DNA of 64,000 bases from the NCBI GenBank assembly GCA_009836625.1, contig VXVC01000001.1:1-64000 (forward strand). Direction: 5' to 3'. A program made the translations under genes and the position numbers. This document shows positions 25,878 to 36,059 of this stretch, piece after piece (positions within the stretch are counted from its first letter, which is position 1; the number at the start of each line of letters is the position of its first letter). Below the pieces are notes generated by a model. The model was not told the origin of the DNA. It worked only from the letters and a program-made list of their open reading frames with translations, and made no database searches. The stretch is from Holophagales bacterium. Its GTDB lineage: Bacteria; Acidobacteriota; Thermoanaerobaculia; Multivoradales; Multivoraceae.

Positions 25878-26677
25878 GCGCGGAGCCGGTGACCTCGGAC
25901 ACTGCCGACGCGTCGGCGGCGATCCTGGTCGAGAAGCTGAACCTCTGGTACGGCGACTTCCAGGCCCTGCTCGACGTTGACCTTCGAGTGCGAGCCGGCG
26001 CGATCACCTCCCTGATCGGCCCCTCCGGCTGCGGCAAGACGACGCTGCTCCGGTCGGTCAACCGGATCAACGAGCGCCTCGGCTACGTGCGCACGACCGG
26101 CAGCATTCGGCTCTGGGGTCTCGACGTGCTCGATCCCTCGGTCGAGCTCGCCCAGCTTCGCAAGCAGGTCGGCATGGTCTTCCAGCGTCCCAACCCGCTG
26201 CCGCTGTCCGTGCGGGACAACGTCCTGTTCGGAACCCGTGTCCACCTGCCGGACGGGCGACCACCGAACCGGGCCGAGAGCGACCGGATCGTCGAGGAGG
26301 CGCTGCGCGAGGTGCTGCTCTGGGACGAGCTGAAGGACTCGCTCGACCGCCGCGGCACCGAGCTCTCGCTCGAGCAGCAGCAGAAGCTGTGCATCGCCCG
26401 CCTGCTGCCGGTCAAGCCGAAGCTGCTGCTGATGGACGAACCCTGCTCGGCGCTCGATCCCGCCGGCACGGAGGCCGTCGAGGAGCTGATCTGGAAGCTC
26501 CGCGGCGACTACACGATCCTGATCGTCACCCACAACATGGCGCAGGCGCGCCGGGCAAGCGAGGAATGCGTGTTCATGCTGCTCGGCGAGATCATCGAAC
26601 ACAGCGACACGGCGTCGATGTTCCTGAATCCGGCGAACCGCCAGACCGCGGCCTACATCGAGGGGCGGTACGGCTGA
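25874..26677 (+). CDS. pstB2: PstB-type ATP-binding protein with degenerate ABC signature
   Basis: A 267-residue PstB homologue. Walker A GPSGCGKT (49-56), Q-loop Gln104 (GMVFQRPNPLPLS), Walker B LLLMDEP, D-loop SALDP and H-loop His220 (VTHNMAQA) are intact. The ABC signature is LSLEQQQK (164-171) instead of LSGGQQQR. The defects complement those of pstB1, so the likely active form is a pstB1-pstB2 heterodimer. ATG 25874 overlaps the pstB1 stop (ATGA). It is the last gene of the pst operon; no phoU follows here. Confidence 0.87.
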   Translation: MSAEPVTSDTADASAAILVEKLNLWYGDFQALLDVDLRVRAGAITSLIGPSGCGKTTLLRSVNRINERLGYVRTTGSIRLWGLDVLDPSVELAQLRKQVGMVFQRPNPLPLSVRDNVLFGTRVHLPDGRPPNRAESDRIVEEALREVLLWDELKDSLDRRGTELSLEQQQKLCIARLLPVKPKLLLMDEPCSALDPAGTEAVEELIWKLRGDYTILIVTHNMAQARRASEECVFMLLGEIIEHSDTASMFLNPANRQTAAYIEGRYG

Positions 26678-26699
26678 GGACGCCTCCGGCGCCTGACGC

Positions 26700-27239
26700 T
26701 CAGCTCCCGGCGCCTTCGATCCGTGCCTTGAGCGCCTTGAAGTCGGCCTCGGTGCTGGCCTGGACCGGGGCCTTCATCAACTGCGGCAGCCATTTACCCA
26801 GCAGGTTCTTGGGACGGATCTCCAGTCGGATCTCCACTTGCGTCCGGCCTTCGCCCACCGGGGTGAGCGTGTAGATCGAGTGCCACCTGGCTCCGGCGCC
26901 GTTCGACATGTACCGCACCCGTCGGTGGGGCTCGTACTCGATGCACGTGACGACGTTCTGGTGCAGCTTGGCGAACTTCGCGAACGCCACCTGGATCGGG
27001 GTCCAGTCCCGGATCTCCCGAAACTGCGCGCCGACTCCCATCGTCTTCTCGGAAACGAACTCCACGCTCAGCATTTCGGGAATCGCCTCCCCGTGGCGGC
27101 CGCCGTGGGCGAGCGTCGCGAACACGGTCTCCTGGTCGGCGTTCCAGGTGTCGATCTCTCTCGCCACGAGGATCGGCTTCGAATCTCCGACCTCGATCCC
27201 CGGGTCCGGCTGCCCCGAACCTGCATCTGAATCAGGCAT
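26700..27239 (-). CDS. SRPBCC (START-like) family protein
   Basis: A 179-residue protein of the helix-grip SRPBCC fold, which binds hydrophobic ligands (polyketide cyclase/dehydrase, Coq10/START-like). Supporting segments are ILVAREIDTWNADQETVFAT at the domain start, RVRYMSNGAGARWHSIYTLT and RTQVEIRLEIRPKNLLGKWL. ATG at 27239 has GGGGAG five bases upstream and lies inside the last codons of the leftward P450 gene (8-base overlap), so the two are translationally coupled. It may bind or shape the P450 substrate or product; the ligand is unknown. Confidence 0.75.
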   Translation of the reverse strand: MPDSDAGSGQPDPGIEVGDSKPILVAREIDTWNADQETVFATLAHGGRHGEAIPEMLSVEFVSEKTMGVGAQFREIRDWTPIQVAFAKFAKLHQNVVTCIEYEPHRRVRYMSNGAGARWHSIYTLTPVGEGRTQVEIRLEIRPKNLLGKWLPQLMKAPVQASTEADFKALKARIEGAGS

Positions 27240-28602
27240 GTTGCTCCCCTGCTTGTACGCGGCTCGAGTCCCGCCGCTCGTGAACGTCCGCCGTCCACGG
27301 CCCGACAACGCCGACGGCCGTGTCGTTCCGGTTCGGCGGATCGGTGGACCGGGGCTCCAGCCGGAGCCGGTTGGCCAGAGATGCCGTGCCGAACACGAAG
27401 ATCCGCCGGGCGATGTCCATTCCCTGGCAGAAGTGCGGGCCCAGCCCGAACGGTATGTAGGCATGGGCCGGACAGGGTGGGCGCGGGTTCTCGAGCCAGC
27501 GCTCCGGCCTGAAGTCCGACGGCCGATCCCAGTGCTCGGGTCTGTGGTGCAGAGCCCTCATCGCCACGTGAACGAGCGTGCCCTTGGGAATCAGGTAGCC
27601 GCCGAGCACGCGATCCTCGGTTGCCTCCTTGGGCAGCATGACGGCGGTCGGTGGATCGATCCGGAGCACTTCGTCGAGTACGGCGCTGGTGTACGGCAGC
27701 CGGTCGAAGTGGGCGGGTTCAATGCTCCCGCCATTCAGGACGGCGTCCGCCTCGCGCTCCACTTTCAGGCGGACGTCGGGATTCCTGGCCAGGTAGTGGA
27801 CGCCGAAGGTGAGGGCGCTGGTCGGCGCGTCGATGAAGCCGGTCAGCAGGATGATCAGCTCGTCCCGGATCGCCTGGTCGGAGTCCAGACCGCCCGCGTC
27901 GCCCTCGAGGTCCAGGGCCCGCACGTACTGCGCGACGACGTCCCTGCCGGAGTACCCGGAGTCGCGGGCTCTCCGCATGGCGGCGTAGATCGCGGCGTCG
28001 ACGAGCCCGACGCTTTTCCTGCCTCGTCGGAGGACCGGCAGCGGCAACGACTTGAACAGTCTGGGACCGGGCAGGATGTCCAGCAGCAGGTATGTCTTCT
28101 GGAGCGTGAGCGTGTCTTCTCCGAGTTGACGGGGCAGCTCGACGCCGCGGCCCAGGACGATCTCGACGATCGCGTCCCAGGCGTAGCGTTCGAACTCCTT
28201 GACCAGGTCGACGCCCTGGCCGGCAGCCAGTCGTTCTCTCAGGACGAGCGCCCTTTCGGCGATGATCTCCGCGTAGGCGCCCTCCGAGTCGCCCGCGAAG
28301 ACCGAGGTCATGAACTCGGCTCTTCGCCGGTGCTCCTCGCCCTGGTGCAGCGAGATTGAGCCGTACTTCCAGTCGTCCGACAGATCGCCCGGGAACCATG
28401 GCCGAAAGTACGGCTGCTGCGTGACCAGGACCTCGCGAACGAGCTCGGCGTCGAAGACGACGCAGCACTTCATGAAGGGAAGCTCGAAGGAGACGACTTC
28501 TCCGTACTCGCTGCGGAGCTGGTCCGCGAACGCGGAGTAGTTCTCCGTTCGCTGCCGGAGGTTCTGGAGCCGGCGGCCTTTCGGCCCCGGGGGCAGCTTC
28601 AT
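27232..28602 (-). CDS. Cytochrome P450 (leftward copy)
   Basis: A 456-residue soluble P450 starting MKLPPGPKGRRLQ, the proline-rich hinge with no membrane anchor. The K-helix ExxR is DEVLR, the PERW motif is FRPERWLE, and the heme loop is FGLGPHFCQG with Cys392 as thiolate ligand (His replaces the usual Arg two residues before the Cys). The I-helix reads LLTGFIDAPTSAL instead of AGxDTT, so the acidic residue of the proton-relay pair is displaced or absent. AGGGG precedes the ATG. It is divergent from a second P450 107 bases away. No ferredoxin or reductase gene is nearby. Confidence 0.9.
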   Translation of the reverse strand: MKLPPGPKGRRLQNLRQRTENYSAFADQLRSEYGEVVSFELPFMKCCVVFDAELVREVLVTQQPYFRPWFPGDLSDDWKYGSISLHQGEEHRRRAEFMTSVFAGDSEGAYAEIIAERALVLRERLAAGQGVDLVKEFERYAWDAIVEIVLGRGVELPRQLGEDTLTLQKTYLLLDILPGPRLFKSLPLPVLRRGRKSVGLVDAAIYAAMRRARDSGYSGRDVVAQYVRALDLEGDAGGLDSDQAIRDELIILLTGFIDAPTSALTFGVHYLARNPDVRLKVEREADAVLNGGSIEPAHFDRLPYTSAVLDEVLRIDPPTAVMLPKEATEDRVLGGYLIPKGTLVHVAMRALHHRPEHWDRPSDFRPERWLENPRPPCPAHAYIPFGLGPHFCQGMDIARRIFVFGTASLANRLRLEPRSTDPPNRNDTAVGVVGPWTADVHERRDSSRVQAGEQHA

Positions 28603-28708
28603 TCCGGGTCCCCCTGAACCCCCGCAGTGGTGCTAGTGCGCATGTTGGAGGCGAGTCCGGACCGGAGTCTACCTCCCGTTTGGGAGAAAGATAGGCTCCG
28701 TTCCGGCC

Positions 28709-30082
28709 ATGCAACAGACAAGAACCAGGCACGATCGCCAGCTTCCGCCGGGCCCGCCACGGAAGAAGCTCCAGACCATGCGCCGGCTGGCGGCCGACTA
28801 CACCGGCTTCTTCCACTGGCTCCACGAACAGTGGGGCGACATCGTCTACTTCGAGGTGCCCAACGGCGGGCACTGCGCGGTCTTCGATCCGGACATCGCC
28901 GAGGAGGCCCTCGGGCGGAAGCCGGAGCTGTTCCAGAAAGACACGCCGGCTTACGCCTTCGAGGTCATTCAGTCCCCCTGTCTTGCCAGGACGCCGTTCG
29001 GCGACGAGCACCGACGTCTCACGGATCTCATGGTCACCGCGTTTACCCCTGAGCGGACCGCGGCGTTCAGGCGGATCGCCGTCTCGGAAGCGTCGTCCTT
29101 CGCCGGGGAGCTCACCGCGGGAAGCACCGTCGATTTCCGGGCCGAGGTCGAGCGCTACACATGGAACGCGCTGACGACTTCGATGCTCGGCGCCGGGCGT
29201 GAACTGGGTCCGGGGCCGGGTCTGGCCATGATGAGGGCAGCCAAGCTCAGCTTCATCGTGTTCGCCATGCCCGGATACAAGCTGATCAGGAAACTGCCCC
29301 TGCCGCACGATCTGAAGGCGCGCAAGGCGATCAGGCCGCTCGACACGGCCGTGTACGACTCGATCCGGAAGGCCAGGGATCCCGACAGCCGGGAAACGAG
29401 TCTGATCGCGCACTTCGTCCAGGCGACGGAGCGGGGAGAGTCGGACTGGTCCTTCAGCAGTGACTCGGAGATTCGCGACGAGGCGTATGCGGCTTTCGTT
29501 GGCGCCTGGGATCCGGCTGTGCATGCGATGGCCTACATTCCGCACTACCTGAGCCGCAATCCGGCGGTTCGGGCGCGGCTCGAGGAGGAAGTGGATCGCG
29601 TCGCCGGCGACCGGCCGCTGCGTGCCGAGGACCTCGAGCGGCTCCCTTACACGGAGGCCGTTTTCAACGAGCTGCTTCGTCTTCAGCCTGCGGCACCGCT
29701 CCTGGTGCCCCGCAGGGCGGTGCGGGACACGTCGCTCGGCGGTTACTTCATCCCGAAGGGCACTCTGGTCGAGGTCGTTACGCACGTGATGCACCGCCGG
29801 GTCGAGTACTGGCGGGACGGCGAAGAGTTCAGGCCTGAGCGCTGGCTGGAGGGACAGGCATGCCCACGGGGGGTCTACAAGCCGTTCGGCATAGAGCCCA
29901 GAGGCTGCAAGGGCATACCCCTGGGTATGGCCGTGCTGGTGTCCGGACTGGCCGCTCTGGCCCGGAAATGGCGACTGGAACCTGAATCTGACGAGTTGCC
30001 GGCCGACGGCCTGGAGGTCGGGATCCTGAGCAGTCCCATCCGCACCAGGGTGGTGTCCCGAAGAGCCGGGCAAGCCGCGTAG
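28709..30082 (+). CDS. Cytochrome P450 with non-canonical I-helix (rightward copy)
   Basis: A 457-residue paralogue of the leftward P450, with a similar proline-rich start (LPPGPPRKKLQTMRR) and the same KGTLVEV/FRPERWLEG layout. ExxR is NELLR and the heme loop is FGIEPRGCKG with Cys400. The I-helix reads FVGAWDPAVHAM: Trp, Asp and Pro occupy the places of the usual acid-Thr-Thr/Ser, so classical O2 activation is doubtful. It could be a peroxygenase-like or isomerase-like P450. Its stop lies 59 bases before the acyl-CoA dehydrogenase start. Confidence 0.88.
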   Translation: MQQTRTRHDRQLPPGPPRKKLQTMRRLAADYTGFFHWLHEQWGDIVYFEVPNGGHCAVFDPDIAEEALGRKPELFQKDTPAYAFEVIQSPCLARTPFGDEHRRLTDLMVTAFTPERTAAFRRIAVSEASSFAGELTAGSTVDFRAEVERYTWNALTTSMLGAGRELGPGPGLAMMRAAKLSFIVFAMPGYKLIRKLPLPHDLKARKAIRPLDTAVYDSIRKARDPDSRETSLIAHFVQATERGESDWSFSSDSEIRDEAYAAFVGAWDPAVHAMAYIPHYLSRNPAVRARLEEEVDRVAGDRPLRAEDLERLPYTEAVFNELLRLQPAAPLLVPRRAVRDTSLGGYFIPKGTLVEVVTHVMHRRVEYWRDGEEFRPERWLEGQACPRGVYKPFGIEPRGCKGIPLGMAVLVSGLAALARKWRLEPESDELPADGLEVGILSSPIRTRVVSRRAGQAA

Positions 30083-30140
30083 CGTAGCTCCTGTGGCATC
30101 ATCGGCGGCTGTTCCCGAACAGCGGTCGAAGGAGACAGGC

Positions 30141-31352
30141 ATGGGCAGGTACGGTCTGACGGACGAGGTGGTCGAACTCCGCGAGCGGATGTCGGAGTTC
30201 ATCGACGGCGAGGTGATTCCGGCCGAACCGGAGCTGGACTCGGAGTCCGGTGAGGACCGCTCGCGCGGCCGGCTGGCCGAACTCAAGGCACTGGCCAAGC
30301 AGCGGGGCCTGTGGGCCCTGGGGCATCCCGCGGAGATCGGCGGCGGCGGGCTGCCGCTCATGCCCTTCGTCTACCTGAACGAAATCATCGGCCGCTCGCA
30401 CTACGGGCAGGTCGCCGTCGGCTCCGCGTCGATGCAGGACTCGATCATGCTCCACCTCTACGCCAGCGACGAGCAAAGGGAGCGCTGGCTCAAGCCGCTG
30501 GTGGCGGGCGACATCTACCCCTCCGTCGGCCTCACCGAGCCGGAGGTGGCCGGCTCCGATCCGACCCTGATGCAGACCCGGGCGGTGCTCGACGGCGACG
30601 ACTGGGTGATCAACGGCCACAAGTGGTTCACCAGCGGCGCCAGCCGGGCAGCGTTCACGACCTGCTTCGCGTTGACCGAGCCGGAGGCCCAGGGGCACCG
30701 CAAGTTCTCCTCGATCATCGTGCCGACCGACACTCCCGGCTACGAGATCGTTCGCGCGGTGCCGACGATGGGCACCACGTCCGGCCAGCACTGCGAGGTG
30801 CGCTACAACGACGTCCGGGTGCCCAAGGACAACTTGCTCGGCGGCCGCGGCGAAGGCTTCGTCATCGCCCAGAGGCGTCTGGGCCCGGGCCGAATCTTCC
30901 ACTGCATGAGGTGGCTGGGCCAGGCCCAGCGCGCCTTCGAGCTGATGTGTGACCGCGCCAAGTCGCGCTGGGCGCATGGTTCCTACCTCTCGGAGAAGGG
31001 CGAGATCCAGCGATACGTCGCCGAGTCGGCCGCCGAGATCCAGGCCGCCCGGCTGATGACCCTGGACGCCGCCGAGGCGATGGACCGGGGCGAGCAGGCG
31101 CGGGTCGAGATCTCCCTGATCAAGTTCTGGGGCGCGCGGATGCTCCACAACGTGATCGACCGGGCGATCCAGGTCCACGGCGCCCTGGGCGTGACCGGCG
31201 ACACGCCGCTCGAGAAGATGTACCGCGAGGCGCGCTACGCTCGGCTCTACGACGGCCCGGACGAGGTTCACCGGATGGTCGTGGCGCGGCGCATCCTGCG
31301 CGATCCGCTGGGCCGGGTGCCATGGGGCACGATCAACGGTGGCGAGAACTAA
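30141..31352 (+). CDS. Acyl-CoA dehydrogenase family protein
   Basis: A 403-residue flavoprotein of the acyl-CoA dehydrogenase superfamily (alpha-beta oxidation of acyl thioesters with FAD). GLTEPEVAGSDPTLMQT and WVINGHKWFTSGAS form the FAD/substrate middle domain, and the C-terminal helical domain has QVHGALGVTGDTPLEKMYRE and DGPDEVHRMVVARRIL. These segments resemble the ACAD10/11-like branch. ATG 30141 is chosen for the AAGGAG seven bases upstream. The stop overlaps the GTG of the ceramidase-like gene. Substrate unknown; its position beside two P450s fits a small lipid or secondary-metabolite pathway. Confidence 0.9.
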   Translation: MGRYGLTDEVVELRERMSEFIDGEVIPAEPELDSESGEDRSRGRLAELKALAKQRGLWALGHPAEIGGGGLPLMPFVYLNEIIGRSHYGQVAVGSASMQDSIMLHLYASDEQRERWLKPLVAGDIYPSVGLTEPEVAGSDPTLMQTRAVLDGDDWVINGHKWFTSGASRAAFTTCFALTEPEAQGHRKFSSIIVPTDTPGYEIVRAVPTMGTTSGQHCEVRYNDVRVPKDNLLGGRGEGFVIAQRRLGPGRIFHCMRWLGQAQRAFELMCDRAKSRWAHGSYLSEKGEIQRYVAESAAEIQAARLMTLDAAEAMDRGEQARVEISLIKFWGARMLHNVIDRAIQVHGALGVTGDTPLEKMYREARYARLYDGPDEVHRMVVARRILRDPLGRVPWGTINGGEN

Positions 31353-32733
31353 CGGAATCCCAGCACTGGGGTCGCAGGCGTTTCTCGCGGCGGTGAGTCT
31401 TGCTGCTCTTGGAGCAGGTTGCGTGAGTCCGCCGCCCATAGCGGCGCAACTGCGCGCCGGGGCCGCCGCGGTCGAAATCACGCCGCCGGCCGGCTCCCTG
31501 CTCTACGGCTACGGCGCGCGCGGGACGAACCGGTCGGCGGGAGTTCACGACCCGCTCTACGCGCGCGCCCTGGTGCTCGAGGCGGGCGGAGAGACGGTCG
31601 CGCTGGTCACGCTCGATCTCGGCTCGATCCGCAAGGAGAACACCCTGCCGATACGGCAGGCGGTCCTGGATGCCGCCGGCTTCGACCACGTTCTGCTGAA
31701 CGCTTCCCACACGCATTCCGCGCCGCTGTTCGAAGCGGACTTCCCGAGCGCCGGGAGTCCGTGGGTCGAGGAACTGGAAGGGAAGATCGTGACGGTCGTT
31801 CTGGAGGCTCACGCCACTCTCCGCCCGGCGCGAGTCGCGGTGGGCTGGGGCCGCGCGAGCGAGGGGCACAACCGGCGCCGGGTGCTCACTGACGGCAGCG
31901 TCGAGATGTTCTGGCGCAACCGCGACCGCCTGCCGACCGCGCCGCTCGACGAGTCCGTCGGCGTGCTGGCGGTCGACGGCGCGGATGGCGAAGCGATCGC
32001 CACGGTGGTCAACTTTGCCGTTCACCCGGTCATCCTCGGGCCCGAGAACATGCTCGTCTCGGCCGACTATCCGGGCGCGATGGCGGCTCTGGTCGCCGAG
32101 CGCGGAGGCGGTGTGCCGATGCTCCTCCAGGGCGCCGCCGGCGACATCAACCCGTTCTGGGACAAGACGCCGCCCGCGGAAGGGGGCTTCGAGCAGGTCC
32201 GGATGGCGGGAGAGCGGCTGGGCCAGGAGGTGCTCCGCGTCCGCGCCGACCTGGCGGCGGCGGATGCGTTCCACGATCCGGCGACCCTGTCCGTGAAGCG
32301 CCACCTGGTGACGCTCGAGCCGCGCTGGGACCTGGCCTCCCCGGTGGTCGAGGAGGGCTTCCGGCGCCACGGTCTGGAAGCGTCGCTTCAGAGGTACCGC
32401 GCGCGCTTCCCTCGCGAACGGGAGGCCGAAGTGAACACGCTCGTCCTCGGCGAGCGCGGCGCAGGCCAGTTCGCCCTGGCCACCTTCCCGGGCGAGTTCT
32501 TCGTCGAGCACCAACTCCGCCTGCGGGCCGAGGCCCAGGTGCCCCATGTCTTCTTCGCCGGCTACACGAACGGCGAACTCGCCTACTTCCCCACGATCGC
32601 CGCGGCGGCCCAGGGCGGCTACGGTGGCAGGGAAGCTACGATCGTCGAGGTCGGCGCCGGCGAGAAGCTGGTCGATCTGGCCGCGATCTCGATCCTCGAA
32701 CAGGCCGGTTGGCTGCACGACGCGCCCCCTTGA
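31339..32733 (+). CDS. Ceramidase-like lipoprotein (neutral/alkaline non-lysosomal ceramidase N-terminal domain)
   Basis: A 464-residue exported lipoprotein; the signal ends in LGAGC (Cys28). The domain matches neutral ceramidases: AAVEITPPAGSLLYGYG at the start, LNASHTHSAP (zinc-binding HTH), VNFAVHPVIL (second His cluster) and QGAAGDINPF. True ceramidases have GDVSPN here with a Ser nucleophile; Ile-Asn-Pro lacks that Ser, so ceramide hydrolysis is doubtful. The C-terminus has LPGEFF-like TFPGEFFVEHQ and FAGYTNGELAYFPT. GTG 31339 overlaps the upstream stop. It acts outside the inner membrane. Confidence 0.8.
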   Translation: MARTNGIPALGSQAFLAAVSLAALGAGCVSPPPIAAQLRAGAAAVEITPPAGSLLYGYGARGTNRSAGVHDPLYARALVLEAGGETVALVTLDLGSIRKENTLPIRQAVLDAAGFDHVLLNASHTHSAPLFEADFPSAGSPWVEELEGKIVTVVLEAHATLRPARVAVGWGRASEGHNRRRVLTDGSVEMFWRNRDRLPTAPLDESVGVLAVDGADGEAIATVVNFAVHPVILGPENMLVSADYPGAMAALVAERGGGVPMLLQGAAGDINPFWDKTPPAEGGFEQVRMAGERLGQEVLRVRADLAAADAFHDPATLSVKRHLVTLEPRWDLASPVVEEGFRRHGLEASLQRYRARFPREREAEVNTLVLGERGAGQFALATFPGEFFVEHQLRLRAEAQVPHVFFAGYTNGELAYFPTIAAAAQGGYGGREATIVEVGAGEKLVDLAAISILEQAGWLHDAPP

Positions 32734-32777
32734 GACCGGCCACTCCAACCCGAACCGCCCCTCCAGGAGGCCTCGTC

Positions 32778-34711
<1,934 letters not shown>

Positions 34712-34712
<1 letters not shown>

Positions 34713-34730
34713 CCCGGAGCACAGCCGGGC
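34712..34730. terminator. Hairpin between convergent S9 peptidase and porin genes
   Basis: GCCCGG and CCGGGC form a 6-bp stem around AGCACAG, lying between the two stop codons. It could act on both transcripts, but no T-run follows in either direction. Confidence 0.35.
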
Positions 34731-34731
34731 G

Positions 34732-35874
34732 CTAGAAGTCGAAGTGCAGGAACAGGCCGAGGTGTTCGGCCGATCCGGCGCCGTCAAGGTCGGTCGACAC
34801 GTAGTTCGCGAGGACACGCAGGTTGTCGCGGAGATACCAGTTGAGGGCCAGGGAGAGGCTCTGCTGACTACCACCTGGAACCGAGCCATCGCTCAGATCG
34901 ATGCGGTCCCAGCGGGCCGCGAGTTCCCAGGCGCCTCTGCCTTCGGGCACGGGCGTTTTCGGGCTTAGCCGGGTGAAGGTGCGGGAGCTGCGGCTGTAGG
35001 GCTTCCGCTCTCCGGTGAGGAACCAGCCAGCCTCAACGTATTGGGCGTCGAACCGGGCGTTCCGTCCCTCCGTCACCAGGTCGACCTGGGCGGACAGCGC
35101 CTCGCCCTGTAGCCAGAACGAACTTCGGGCAAGCACGAACTCGGCGCCCAGCAGTCGCATGCCGTCGGCGGGCAGCCATCCGGTGTTCACCGTGCGCGGC
35201 GCGAGCCTGACGCCGGCGCGGCCGCGCAGACGCACGGCGTCCGCGGTGGGCTGACGGTGCGAGACGGCCACGCCGAGATGGAGCAGGAGATCGCTTCCTT
35301 CGTCTCCGTCGAGGGCGAGACCGGTAAGGCGGCCGGTCAGGCTCCAGTCCGACCCGGGCCGCATGTCGTAGCCGTCGCTGTCGCGGAAGGCGCCCACCGC
35401 CCAGGCGACGCGGTCGCCGGAAAGCCGGTCGTGGATCATGAAGCCGAGGTTGCGGCCCGGCGCCAGGGCCGTGGCTGCGGCCGGACGCGCGATGAAGGAA
35501 TGGTAGTTGGACGACTGGAGAATGGAGAGGCTGAACGGCTCCTTGAAGTGGCCCGCCCGGAAGGTGGCCGCGCCATCGTTCGGCGTTGCCTCGAGGAAGA
35601 CGTCCGTGGGCACGATGTCGCCGCTTGCGATGTCGTGCTCGATCTTGAACGTGAACCGGTCGAGGAACTCGCCGTTCAGCACCAGGCGGGCTCGCCGCCA
35701 GTCGACGCCGTCCTCGAAGTCGAACCGTTCTTCCAGGGCCGGGTCGGGGGAGGAAGAGCTGGCTTCGACGTGGACTCGCCCGCCGACGGAGATGTCGAAG
35801 GCTCCCTCGTCGGCCTGTGTCGTCGTGGCCACGCTGACCAGTAGCAGCCCGGCAAGAGCCGGAGAACGGACCAT
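34732..35874 (-). CDS. Phosphate-selective porin, OprO/OprP family
   Basis: A 380-residue outer-membrane porin. A signal peptide (LAGLLLVSVATTTQADE) precedes the family start ISVGGRVHVEAS and DGVDWRRARLVLNGEF, then KIEHDIASGDIVPTDVFLEA, FRAGHFKEPFSLSILQSSNY and the terminal strand LGLFLHFDF ending in Phe. OprO/OprP porins pass phosphate and polyphosphate and are induced on phosphate starvation; the PHO box at 35965-35982 fits. ATG 35874 is chosen for the GAGGAG six bases upstream. Confidence 0.87.
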   Translation of the reverse strand: MVRSPALAGLLLVSVATTTQADEGAFDISVGGRVHVEASSSSPDPALEERFDFEDGVDWRRARLVLNGEFLDRFTFKIEHDIASGDIVPTDVFLEATPNDGAATFRAGHFKEPFSLSILQSSNYHSFIARPAAATALAPGRNLGFMIHDRLSGDRVAWAVGAFRDSDGYDMRPGSDWSLTGRLTGLALDGDEGSDLLLHLGVAVSHRQPTADAVRLRGRAGVRLAPRTVNTGWLPADGMRLLGAEFVLARSSFWLQGEALSAQVDLVTEGRNARFDAQYVEAGWFLTGERKPYSRSSRTFTRLSPKTPVPEGRGAWELAARWDRIDLSDGSVPGGSQQSLSLALNWYLRDNLRVLANYVSTDLDGAGSAEHLGLFLHFDF

Positions 35875-35964
35875 TCGTACTCCTCGCTGGGTCTGCATGG
35901 GTCTCGGTGGTTTTCGACAGCAGCCGGCCCGGCGGCCGCTCGCGCCGCTACGTTCCTAGGAAGG

Positions 35965-35982
35965 CGTGAAGAGACCGTGAAG
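35965..35982 (-). promoter_or_regulatory. Candidate PHO box for the oprO-like porin
   Basis: On the minus strand this reads CTTCACG-GTCT-CTTCACG: two identical 7-base repeats with a 4-base spacer. It lies about 90 bases upstream of the porin ATG and only a few bases from the oppositely oriented phoB box. A weak -10-like TAGGAA lies on the minus strand at 35958-35953. Confidence 0.65.
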
Positions 35983-35987
35983 ATGGG

Positions 35988-36021
35988 CTTTATCGCCCGT
36001 TCACGAAAGTCTGGCTAGCCT
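35988..36021 (+). promoter_or_regulatory. Candidate PHO box and -10 element upstream of phoB
   Basis: CTTTATC (35988-35994), GCCC, GTTCACG (35999-36005), then ten bases and a -10-like TAGCCT (36016-36021). The spacing is the same as at pstS. It would give autoregulation of phoBR by phospho-PhoB. Confidence 0.65.
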
Positions 36022-36059
36022 TGGCCCACGTCAAACGTGCTGGAGGTCCCGGACGTTCC

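Noticed and set aside
26678-26699. Terminator after pstB2
   Set aside because: Only short GC-rich complementarity and no T-run in the 22-base gap; not distinct enough to report.
27719-30361. An 880-codon minus-strand frame spanning both P450 genes
   Set aside because: It crosses a divergent promoter region and two genes with clear protein motifs in other frames; its product is compositionally odd (Arg/Pro-rich).
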